The notes under the pieces were generated by a model. It did no database searches and was not told the DNA's origin. It saw only the letters and a program-made list of their open reading frames with translations. DNA of 64,000 nucleotides, taken from assembly GCA_036571765.1 (NCBI GenBank), contig BROE01000004.1, positions 2,768,412-2,832,411 on the forward strand, written 5' to 3'. The position numbers were made by a program, and so were the translations under genes. Numbering within the stretch: position 1 is the stretch's first letter; every line of letters begins with the position of its first letter. The DNA comes from Plecoglossus altivelis. Lineage: Eukaryota > Chordata > Actinopteri > Osmeriformes > Plecoglossidae. Positions 48,649 to 64,000 of the stretch are shown piece after piece.

Positions 48649-50440
48649 ATCACAGCTGACTTGTTCCTGGTGTGTGTGTGTGTGTGTGTATGATCACAGC
48701 TGACTTGTTCCTGGTGTGTGTGTGTGTGTGTGTGTGTGTGATCATAGCTGACTGGTTTCTGGTGTGTGTGTGTATGATCACAGCTGACTGGTTCCTGGTG
48801 TGTATGTATATATATGTGTGTGTGTGTATATGTGTGTGTGTATATGTGTATATGTGTGTGTGTGTGTGTGATCATAGCTGACTGTGACTTCACTTGGCTC
48901 TCTGACATTTCAGGAGATCATTTCATGACATTCTAGAGCAGGGGTCTCCAATCCTGGTCCTCGAGGGCCGCTGTCCTGAAGGTTTTAGATGTTTCCCTCC
49001 TCCAGCACACCTGATTCTAATGAATGAGCCATTACCAAGCTCTGTGGAAGCTTCATAATGACCCTTTATTAGACTCAGGTGTGCTGGAGCAGGGAAACAC
49101 TGAAAACCTTCAGGACAGCGGCCCTCGAGGACCAGGATTGGAGACCCCTGGTCTAGAAGCTGCTGCTGAACATCTCAGCCCAGAGTCTTGTCCAGATCCT
49201 GTCCTGTGCAACACAGTCTGATTCTACACTTTTTGACTCTCACCAGAACAACACTTAGAACCATCCAGACCCTCCTATATGCTGGTCAAACCGGAAGCAC
49301 GGTGTGTGTATGTTACTGTCGGCAAAAGTATCTGCTTGATGTTAAAAATATATAAATGTTCAGATTCCAGAATGAGACGTCAGTATATTTAGGCAAGGTG
49401 TGAAGACACGATTTAATAACGTGGGTCAATAATTACAGCGGTAAATGAACGTTAAAACATCTGAACTGTTGTAAATCTACTGGGCTGTACAGTTTCCTCT
49501 CTGATGGCGTTAGCGCACGACTTGACAAGTCTACTCTCACTTCAGTCACCGGAAGAATCACGGACATGCGTCCCGGTGTTTACCGGGACCGACATTTACT
49601 GGGAGACTGGGACTCGGATCTGGTGTCAACTCCGTTATGACTCCACCGAAATTACCCCAACATCACAGCTAGGACACGCAACTCTGAGGTCATCCATTTC
49701 TATATTTGTTCATGAAGAAGTGTATGCAATTTAAGCAAATGAAATGCAGTGTTCGCTCCCAGCTATAACTAAGTACTAAGAAGATGAAGCTCGGAATAAC
49801 ACGATACTTATGGAAATCGTGCAGCAGTTAGGCGATCTAGTTTGGCAAGGGTACTCAACTTTGATTTAAAAACAAACCCATAAAATGTTAATAACAGATA
49901 TTGGAATGTCGTTGTTAATACGGATTCACTTTTAAGCTAATTTATTTGTCTGGAACGTAATTTTATTCAGTTAGTCTTCCAGTATTTTTTCCGGGATAAA
50001 GCTAGCAGCATTAGCATGCTAGCTACTCTCTTCTTACTTGGGCTGTTAGCACAACACACACTGCTAGCTACTATAGCTACTATAACTACTATAGCTTTAC
50101 AAACACAAAGTAGTAATAATTCATTGACTTACTCGTCATCTTTCAGGAAAGTGCCTTCCGCTATAGCTTTAATGGGAGCAATGTTTTCGGTTTTAGTGTT
50201 GTAATTTCGGAAGCACACGTTCAGCTTTTCATCGAAGTCATGGACAAGATCTTCCATCGACTTGAAGCTGCATATTTCCCCGGAGAAGCTGTTGTCCAGG
50301 TCGGACAAATCTTCCAGGCCCGACGACGAGTCACCGGCGTTCGAGTTCAGAAGATCCAGTCGGTTTGATGAGTCGGTCACCGGCTTAAATTCGTTAAAAT
50401 CTTGCCAGTCCTCATCGAAGTGGGCTAACGGCGCCGCCAT
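41255..50440 (-). CDS. fez2: Fasciculation and elongation protein zeta 2 (zygin), complete coding span
   Basis: FEZ proteins are kinesin-1 cargo adaptors in axonal transport and autophagy. Minus-strand exons: 50440-50133, 48005-47898, 47718-47602, 47295-47181, 46399-46137, 45509-45429, 43858-43789, 43709-43644 and 41271-41255. N-terminus: MAAPLAHFDEDWQDFNEF, then SFKSMEDLVHDFDEKLNVCF. Next come VWNALTDNYGNVMPV and LSDDEDLREQMDMHSIIV, the latter a FEZ2 rather than FEZ1 signature, then VMEEIEEIMQESPD. The coiled-coil exon has YSEELILQLALRDELDFEKE. The end is VIQNGLRQTF, KQYLTTVIPYERK, DKVPSLLTDYILKVLCPT. All junctions agree in phase except exons 2 and 3: the only GT donor after NLRDQ leaves two bases, while LETSCPLELSDDED needs phase 0. 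A different acceptor (AAG before TTGTCC) would fix the phase. Expected size is about 375-380 residues. Confidence 0.93.
41340..41955. repeat. Polypurine GAGGAGAGAGGGGTGA array in fez2 last intron
   Basis: Over 600 bases of nearly pure A/G with TGA interruptions, beginning 70 bases upstream (in gene sense) of the last fez2 exon. Its complement gives a pyrimidine tract before the acceptor. Confidence 0.85.
42375..42960. repeat. 20-bp minisatellite CACTTTACAGCGATGCTAGT
   Basis: About 29 copies, very regular in length, with C/T and A/G variants, in the last fez2 intron. Confidence 0.9.
43260..43635. repeat. GT microsatellite with GAGCATG interruptions
   Basis: Complex (GT)n tract ending next to the donor of fez2 exon 43709-43644. 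Confidence 0.9.
43860..44660. repeat. GAGACAGAGCA polypurine-like array
   Basis: About 800 bases of AGAGACAGAGCAG and AGAGCGACAG units in the fez2 intron just upstream (in gene sense) of exon 43858-43789. Confidence 0.85.
45045..45640. repeat. GAGAGGAGAGACAA array and GGGAGG purine tract flanking a fez2 exon
   Basis: The GAGAGACAAGAG array (45045-45415) lies on one side of fez2 exon 45509-45429 and a GAGGGAGGGCAGGAG tract (45520-45640) on the other. Much of the surrounding intron is polypurine. Confidence 0.8.
45775..46130. repeat. GTGTGTACA microsatellite
   Basis: (GT)n interrupted by TACAGTG and TACGGTG, ending at the donor of fez2 exon 46399-46137. Confidence 0.9.
46405..46830. repeat. 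GGGAGGCAAAGGG purine-rich array
   Basis: Irregular G-rich array with many GGGG runs, starting at the acceptor of fez2 exon 46399-46137. G-quadruplex potential is high on the plus strand. Confidence 0.8.
46998..47170. repeat. CA microsatellite in fez2 intron
   Basis: (CA)n followed by CACACT units. Confidence 0.9.
48595..48880. repeat. TGATCACAGCTGACTGGTTC plus GT repeat in fez2 intron 1
   Basis: Six copies of ATGATCACAGCTGACTGGTT, each followed by GTGT runs of varying length. Both TGATCA and CAGCTG palindromes recur. Confidence 0.85.
48939..49150. mobile_element. hAT-type MITE, 212 bp
   Basis: Same ends and the same length as the copy at 37311-37522. The flanking octamers TTCTAGAG and GTCTAGAA match at six of eight positions, so the target duplication has decayed. 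It lies in fez2 intron 1. Confidence 0.88.
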
Positions 50441-50554
50441 GACTGCCGTAGGGCACGGTTGGATTTTGTCCTCACCGTTCAGCTGCTAAACGGTGTCGTT
50501 CATCGGTGTTGGACTGGAAAACGGAAAACAGCGGAGAGCAGAAGGGGGCGGATC

Positions 50555-50580
50555 GTTCAAAGTGACGTAACGCGAGAGAA
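50555..50580 (-). promoter_or_regulatory. fez2 promoter elements (CRE-like and TCTCGCG)
   Basis: About 125 bases upstream of the fez2 ATG the minus strand reads TTCTCTCGCGTTACGTCAC. It contains a TCTCGCG core and a CRE-like TTACGTCA. Both are common in TATA-less vertebrate promoters. Function is inferred. Confidence 0.45.
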
Positions 50581-50789
50581 TTCCTCCCATTCTCAAAACA
50601 GATGCAATAAAAATCCAATATTTTCCATATGGAAAATGTATCTTAAAGTGAATACATCGTTTAATTGAAATTTGAATATATATCACACACCTACAAAAGC
50701 TCTCCAACATCACCAAAAATCTCAATTGTAAACAAAATTTTCTTAATAACCCTTCTTATCCGTCCGGAGGGTTAGAGTACTGGTCGTGT

Positions 50790-50945
50790 TCAGCAATGCA
50801 GGGCGAAGTAGTGAAGTGAAGTGACGAATTGTCAAGTATGGTTACCCATACTTGAAATTTTACCTCTGCATTTAACCCATCCAAGTGCACACACAGTAGT
50901 GAGTAGTGGGCAACCGCACACACACACACAAACACAGCACACAAC
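50790..50945 (+). mobile_element. Interspersed fish repeat fragment
   Basis: AGTGAAGTGACGAATTGTCA, then CTGCATTTAACCCATCCAAG, then GTGCACACACAGTAGTGAG. I recognise this as a frequent fish interspersed repeat without being able to name it. A related start (GTGAAGTGACGTATTGTCAA) occurs at 35615-35640. Confidence 0.5.
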
Positions 50946-50989
50946 ACAAGAGTGGAACATACACCGGAGCACGTGGGAAGCTAGGGATA

Positions 50990-51775
50990 AATTCATAGCG
51001 TGTATGATGATAAGTTAAAAGAAAGTGTAGGATAAGCGGTAGATTTGTTATCAGTAGGATCAGGGGGTAGTTGTGAGACCATTTGAGAATGATAGGCGGG
51101 CGAATATAGGGCAGTTATTTTAGGGACCAGTTCCAATGTGTAGGGGAGTAGTCTAGGCAGGCTAGCGGCAGATTAGGCTAGTAGTAGGCAGTTTAGGCCG
51201 GATCTACTGTAGGGATAGTCTAGGGTTGATGTTCAGGGGCCATTTTTAGAAGCTCGATGTAGTAAGGGTGCAGATTTAGGCGATGTAGGGGCAGTTCTAG
51301 TGCGCTAGTTGTAGGGGCAAGTTTAAGCTAGCTGAATCGTTAGGGACACGTTTAGGCCAGTTACTGTAGCGTATCTAGATAGTCTGTAGGGCAGTTGGTA
51401 GGCCAAATGTAGGGCAGTATATATATAGGGCCAGGGTGAGGGAGACTAGTCAAGGGGCAGTTTATTAGGCCAGTTTTGGTAGGGGCCATTAAGGCGCAAG
51501 TTTAGGCAGAAGATTGAAGGAGGAGTAAGGCCAGTTATAGGCATGTATGGTAGGGGGCAGGTTCTAGACCGGTATTTCAGGTAGTAGGGCGAAGGAGAGA
51601 TAGTTATAGGCATGGAATAGTTGAGGGTGGTAGTCTAGGCTAGAATTTGTAGGGGTATAGTTCTAGGCTAGTATTTTTAGGGCAGTTAAGGCACTTGAAT
51701 AGGGGCGGTTAAGGCGGGGAGGGGTAGTTTAGGCAAGTCTGCAGCGGTTGAAGTAAGAGGATAGTTAGTGGAGCT
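50990..51775. repeat. Highly degenerate AGGGGCAGTTTAGGCCAGT array
   Basis: A unit of about 18-22 bp with TAGGG(G)CAGTT and TAGGCCAGT cores is still visible, but nearly every copy differs by insertions and deletions. This is far noisier than other arrays in the window. Confidence 0.65.
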
Positions 51776-51949
51776 ATGCTAAGTGACATCACATCTAGGA
51801 CCACAGGCTCCTTTTCAAAAAACCCTAAAAAGCGTTTATAATGAAAAACTGATTACACATCTACATAACACTTCTCTCCTTTACCAACAATACAAAGACA
51901 CGTACAATCAACTTGTGTAACATAAGTACACATTAACGCAAACAGCGTC

Positions 51950-52770
51950 CCCCTCGCCCCCCCATCCTTACACACCACCCATAACTCTCTGCTGTCTGAG
52001 AAAGAAGCCTTCACCACCAGCTCCTCCACACCTCCATCAGGTCCACCACACCTCCATCAGCTCCCCTACCTCACCTTCATCAGGTCCTCCACCTGCCAGC
52101 ACCCGCGTCAACCCTTTGCCAAGACCCCCTCACACTCAGCACCCCACCTGCAGTCGACCCTACTGACACACCTACGCAGTCCCCCCCTATATTGCAGTGG
52201 AAACCACAGAGCTTACCTCTAAAGTAGCCCCCACCTCCAGTACCATCCCCTTCAGCGCGTCCAGCCGTGTCGCACCAACCATTGCCGCATCACCCCCCTC
52301 ACGCTCCCCGTCCCTCAGCCTCACTCACTCCACTACGTCCCTCAAAACTTGGCAGTGCCCCCTCTCACTCTCCAGCCGGCCTTCACCGTAGTCTCGCTCA
52401 CCTCCTGCGTGTCTCACAACCCGATCTCCCACATGTCCCCAACTACACTTTAAGTGGGCGTCAGGCCTCACCACCATTCCCTTACCGCCAGTCCATAACC
52501 TCGCCGACCCCTCTCCATCCAGGCCCACGCCAGGCAGTCCCCCTTAACCGTCCCAGTGCCCCCCACACCACGCTTCAACCACCAGTCCCTCATCACGCAC
52601 CTAGCGGCTCCCAGCCTCCCCCACCTCTAGCCCCCCACCCAGCACAGCCCCATACTCACCTCTAGCCCCCTCACCTTCTAGCCCTCCTCACATCCAGTCG
52701 CCCTCCCCTACCAGTCCCCCCACCCAGAAGTCGCCACCTTCACCACCAGTCCCCCAGTCCATCCTAGCCG
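51950..52770. repeat. Degenerate pyrimidine array with CACCTCCAGTCCCCC cores
   Basis: C-rich sequence with scattered CACCACCAGTCCCC and CCTCCATCAG cores. Copies are irregular in length and content. No gene is seen; the frame opened on the plus strand is low-complexity Ser/Pro/His. Confidence 0.6.
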
Positions 52771-53274
52771 ATAAAGGAAATCTACTTTTTTGATCACCGA
52801 GCTCAGCCAGCAAACTTATAACAGAGAACAGAATAGGACACCAGTTGCTTACCAGACACACAGTGTATCGTCACTTGGTAGATCAAAACAGCAGGCGGAA
52901 AAGCTTTTGCGATTTTATCGGCCTTTATTTTCGATTTGTCGATCTATCCGATATGGAGGTCCGAGCGTTGGGGAGGGGGGTCGCAAGTCTTTCGTTTGCT
53001 CCAAAGAGGGGAGTCCGGGTCTAGCCACACAGTGACGATTAGAAACAGAACGTGACACACACACACAACTTCTACACAAACACCCAGAGGACCACAACTG
53101 TGTTTATCAAGTGTTCTGGTCTTCAGTTAAGGGTGGAACCAGTAGCCAACAGTGGCACATCAAGAGTTTTCAGTCTATTACACAGACATCAGACATGCAA
53201 AAACAGGCTCTGCTCACAAGGTGTCTCTTGTTAAAGGCAGGGGTGGGTAGTTCCTGATTGGAGATAACACACTC

Positions 53275-53775
53275 CCAAAACTCCTCCCACTTCAAGACTC
53301 CTCCCACTTCCAGACTCCTCCCACTCCTAGACTCCTCCCACTCATATTGGCATGGGTGTTGCTGTGCATATTCACTAGTAGGATTTTTAAGTAATGGAGA
53401 GCGTAAACAATTTAAATAAAAATAAAAAAGCACCCCCAAAAATAGACCCAAAAGGAGGAAAATAAAAACAAACAGTTAAGAGGAATTATAAATGATTACA
53501 AAATAAGGAGGACTCCAGTTGTCTGGTTATATTTTAATATGATAATACAGGGGGAAGTCAAACCCAAAAAATGATATAATGAGAAAAAACAAGTAACAAA
53601 ATTCAATAAAAACAGACAGAAAAGCATTATTATTAAACATTTTTTTGTATCAGTCTGTAGCAAATAATCATGAAAGACCGGGGCCAGATGGGCGTGGCTA
53701 GGGTGAGGGGTGTGGCTAGGGTGATGGGTGTGGCTAGATTGATGGGTGTGGCTAAAGTGATGGGTGTGGCTAGAT
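53275..53775. repeat. Two small arrays: ACTCCTCCCACTTC and GTGTGGCTAGGGTGATGG
   Basis: The first lies at 53275-53345 (five copies), the second at 53690-53775 (five copies). Between them is A/T-rich sequence without recognised features. Confidence 0.75.
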
Positions 53776-53864
53776 TGCAGGAAGAATGACTGTAACATGA
53801 AGCCTCACACTCTGAGTGAAGTGTAACGAGAGCAGGTAACTGCATGAGAAGCTACTAAACCAGC

Positions 53865-54235
53865 CTGGTCCTGACAGCCTGATCCTGACAGCCTGGGTCT
53901 GACAGCCTGGGTCTGACAGCCTGGGTCTGGTCTGACAGCCTGGGTCTGGTCTGACAGCCTGGGCCTGACAGCCTGGGTCTGACAGCCTGGGTCTGACAGC
54001 CTGGGTCTGACAGCCTGGGTCTGACAGCCTGGGCCTGACAGCCTGGGTCTGACAGCCTGGGTCTGACAGCCTGGGTCTGACAGCCTGGGCCTGGTCTGAC
54101 AGCCTGGGTCTGGTCTGACAGCCTGGGTCTGGTCTGACAGCCTGGGTCTGACAGCCTGGGTCTGACAGCCTGGGTCTGGCAGCCTGGGTCTGACAGCCTG
54201 GGTCTGACAGCCTGATCCTGACAGCCTGCCCCTGG
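53865..54235. repeat. 14-bp minisatellite CCTGGGTCTGACAG
   Basis: About 25 copies, some with an extra GTCTG, in the presumed wdr26 downstream region. Confidence 0.9.
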
Positions 54236-55542
54236 GCATGGACGGACCAGGGCTTGTTTTGGGCTTTTGTGTCTGGAGTAGGTGAGCCATGATCACAGAC
54301 CTCTGTGAGCGATGCTAGGATGTAAGTGTATGTAGGGAGTGTGTGCACGTGTGCTAAGGATAGGCTGTGTGTGTGTGTGTGTGTGTTTACTGACCAGTCT
54401 AACATCAGCCTTCCATGTACAACATTACAGTCCACTCCTCTCATGAAATGACTGATTCCTCAACACGAGAGCAGACAGCTATTAAAGACTGAGGTCACTT
54501 TGCTTCACACTGTATTATGTTCTTTCTCCCCACAAAAAACTATCAATGCCAATCAAATGCAGAGCTATCTGAATGCTATGTGGTGAGGAGAAGTATAAAA
54601 GTCAAATGTAAAATGAAAAAACTCCAGATAAAAATAAAGAAAAGAAAAGATTTTTTTTTTACAAAATGGCTCTGAAGTGTTCTTAGTTTCCACAGATGGC
54701 CGTCTCTCTCTCCCTATCTCCCCCTTCTCTCTCTCCCTTTCTCCCCCTCTCCCTCCCTCCCTCTCTCGGGGGTTTATGAGCTCACTGGGGACAAAGGGGC
54801 CACGAGACGTCTGATGCTGGTGTGACCTGAACACACACACACACACACACACACACTCTCACATTCACACACATGAAATAACACACCAACACAGGCATGC
54901 ATGCGCCTGTGGTCAGCCATTCCACCCAAGCACACACCTGCACAGAAGTGTGCGCGCACACAGTCTTCAGTGCACTAAAAAAAGAAGCACTTTTCACTCC
55001 GATGCAGGGGGCAGAGAGTCCTTCCTGGAAGGTGTTTACCCCTCCCCATTCTTGACCTCTCAGGTAGAGCGGAGCTTTGAAAGCTCTCAGGTAGAGCGGA
55101 GCTTTGAAAGCTCTCAGGTAGAGGTTCTGAGCCAGGCGGTAACCAGGGCAACAAAGGCTTGAGCAATACTGGAGGACACTAGAACAGGTGTGTTTGGAGA
55201 CAAAGGAATAAAAAGAGCTCATTTTTTTGTGATTTTTTTTGTCTTTTTTCCCCCCTGGGGCAAGAAAGAGTGTTTTCTGCTTTCACACTGAAGTCCTCCA
55301 CAGCCCCAGAATGCACCTGTGCAAGGATAACAACACTACGACTGTGACTGAGCGACTAAGAGCCAGCATGACCCCTTCTTGTTTCCATGACGTCGATCTG
55401 AGCGTGGAGGATTGCCAGCCTTCGTTTGATGACTTGGGAGCAAAGAAAGGAAGGAAGATGATGGAAAACAAATCAAGCTAAGAGTCTGTTCCCACCGAAC
55501 TCTGCCTGCCACAACACCAACACTCTTCAGCCCCACCTCCCT

Positions 55543-55579
<37 letters not shown>

Positions 55580-56342
55580 GCACGCACGACAACACCAACA
55601 CTCTTCAGCCCCACCTCCCTGACACACACACGCAGGCACGCACACACACACACGCACGCACGCAGGCAGGCAGGCAGGCAGGCAGGTGAGCGAGAGAGTA
55701 GCTGTGCAGACAGCAGGTGTGAGATGGGCGTGGAGGTGGGTCAGGGGGTCAGGTGGTTCAGGGGGGTCAGGTGGTTCAGGTGGGTCAGGTGGTTCAGGGG
55801 GGGGGCCGCTGGCCTTGAGGCCTGGAAAAGAGACGCATCAGCAGGGACAGAGTGGAGGTGCCGGTCCCTGGAGCAGCTGGAGTCAAAGGTCCCGGTGGAC
55901 GAGGAGGGGGAGGCTGGCAAGGCTGAGGGCGGGAGGGGGGGCCTGGTCTCAGGTAGGGGGTCCAGGGGGGGGGGCTGGTTCAGGATTAACACCCTGCTTG
56001 TCTAAGAGTGCGTTCACCCTCGCCTCCACAGACTCTCCAGGCAAAGAGACTACGTTGCGTTTCTGTTTGTCTTTAGTCTTTTTTTGACTTGGTTGTTTAT
56101 TCTCTTGTTGTCCTGGTGGATTTTGTTTGCTAGTTGGGATGTTTTTTTGTTGCTATCGTTTTTGTTGAAATGACGGAGTCTTCTGTCCCCAAGTCCCCAT
56201 CAACTGTCCATGTTACTGTAGTTCTCTGAGGACACAAGACCACATATGGACACCAATGGTCAATATCAATCTAAAAGCATCAGAGAGGGAACTCCGAGGA
56301 GCATCCTTTCCATAAACCAACACGCGTTAGCGACTCTGGATG
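54236..56342 (-). other. Presumed wdr26 3' UTR and downstream sequence
   Basis: No coding exon is seen. It contains three copies of CTCTCAGGTAGAGCGGAGC (55055-55125), a CA/GCAC microsatellite (55545-55685) and a GGTTCAGG array (55740-55800). The wdr26 polyadenylation site was not fixed; TTTATT at 52924-52929 is one distant candidate. Confidence 0.4.
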
Positions 56343-63181
<6,839 letters not shown>

Positions 63182-63824
63182 CTGAACACAAAGACACAGA
63201 CAAGAGGGGGGAATGTGGTTAGTCAGTTCAGCACTTTCCCTCTGTGGAAAACAGAGAAGCACATAGCCCTTGTTACCAACACAAGGCAGATGCTAACCTG
63301 TGTTACCGTGTGAGCATGAAGACAGCCCATCAGCTTTGTTAGAGTGCTAGTGACTGGTGTAAGTTTAACATGTGTCTTTATGGACAGGAGAGGCTATAGA
63401 TGCTGGAACATTCAGAAGCCACTGGACACAGCAAGCTACGGCTTTAAGACTTTTATACCGAAGACAAAATCTTAGTCTGGAATATAAGACATTCTATGGT
63501 TCAATGGCTAGGTTTCATTTAGCCTGAAAATGAAACCGTTTATAAAAACAGCACTTACAGTATTATGCTCCTATTTTGAATGAATGGTCACTGATGTGGA
63601 ATGTATTGTGTGCATGACTATGACAAAATGTTGTATTGTGAAATATTGAACATTGTAGCACGTTCAAAATCTAGAAGTTATAAAGATGATGCTATTTGAC
63701 CAGTTCTGGATTGGAGAGACGACCTTTGATTGCAATGATTTGATTAAATATTTAGTAAAGGGTCTTCTTTTAGGCAACATCACAACAGAGCATCTGAACA
63801 GGTTTGAATGGACATAGCAATCTC

Positions 63825-64000
63825 CTCCACTCCCCTACCTTGTCCCACTCCCCTCCCCTTCTCCCCTCCTCCCCTCCCCCAACCTTGTCCCACGCTCCTC
63901 CCTCCCCTCCCCTCCCCCACCTTGTCCCACTCCCCTCCCCTTCCCTCCTACCCAGACTCACCTTGTCCCACTTCCCTCCCCTCCCCCAACATGTCCCACT
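63825..64000 (-). repeat. Repeated copies of a wdr26 exon end (WDK) and donor at the window edge
   Basis: In gene sense, GTGGGACAAG followed by GTGAGTCTGG, GTGGGGGAGG, GTTGGGGGAG or GTAGGGGAGT recurs at least four times, with a partial fifth at the edge. Human WDR26 has the residues NWDK immediately before KAENDLNELRSL, so this is most likely the end and donor of the preceding exon. That exon lies at or beyond base 64000. Confidence 0.7.

Noticed and set aside
55239..55481. 80-residue plus-strand frame in the wdr26 downstream region
   Set aside because: No motif, no homology I recognise, and it lies in presumed 3' untranslated sequence.

Overview
The window is vertebrate nuclear DNA, almost certainly from a ray-finned (teleost) fish. 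The genes are intron-rich and single-copy, with GT-AG introns and vertebrate protein families. The introns are short but packed with CA/GT microsatellites and 10-45 bp minisatellites. Fish-type hAT MITEs and tRNA-derived SINE fragments are present. Species cannot be fixed from the sequence. Gene names come from protein motifs I recognise; no database was searched.

Layout, left to right: (1) gtf3c2, minus strand, first five coding exons (105-2318), running off the left edge. (2) znf512, minus strand, 4587-about 13580, all zinc-finger exons and a long His/Gln-rich C-terminus. (3) ncoa7, plus strand, complete, 16 coding exons 18097-27499 giving an 805-residue LysM/TLDc protein. (4) hint3, plus, complete, 5 exons 29586-31421. 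(5) cenpw, plus, complete, 3 exons 32026-32796. (6) An isolated piece of the usherin (ush2a) 3' end, plus, about 35390-37721: membrane helix, cytoplasmic tail and PDZ ligand, without recognisable ectodomain exons. (7) fez2, minus, 50440-41255, nine coding exons, with a long 3' UTR to about 39110. (8) wdr26, minus, eleven C-terminal coding exons 63181-56343, continuing off the right edge.

The genes are not a pathway. They cover Pol III transcription (gtf3c2), chromatin-linked zinc fingers (znf512), oxidation resistance (ncoa7), nucleotide hydrolysis (hint3), kinetochore assembly (cenpw), sensory-cell adhesion (ush2a fragment), kinesin cargo transport (fez2) and the CTLH/GID ubiquitin ligase (wdr26). 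The order ncoa7-hint3-cenpw matches human 6q22, except that TRMT11 is not between hint3 and cenpw. gtf3c2-znf512 recalls human 2p23.

The most unusual feature is a recurring kind of minisatellite. At six or more places (gtf3c2 exon 3, ncoa7 exons 12 and 13, three wdr26 exons) the last coding bases of an exon plus its 5' splice donor have been copied again and again into intron sequence. The largest case is about 26 copies in one wdr26 intron. In another, wdr26 exon-end copies sit in an intron two exons away from their source. This looks like an ongoing process that multiplies splice-donor modules.
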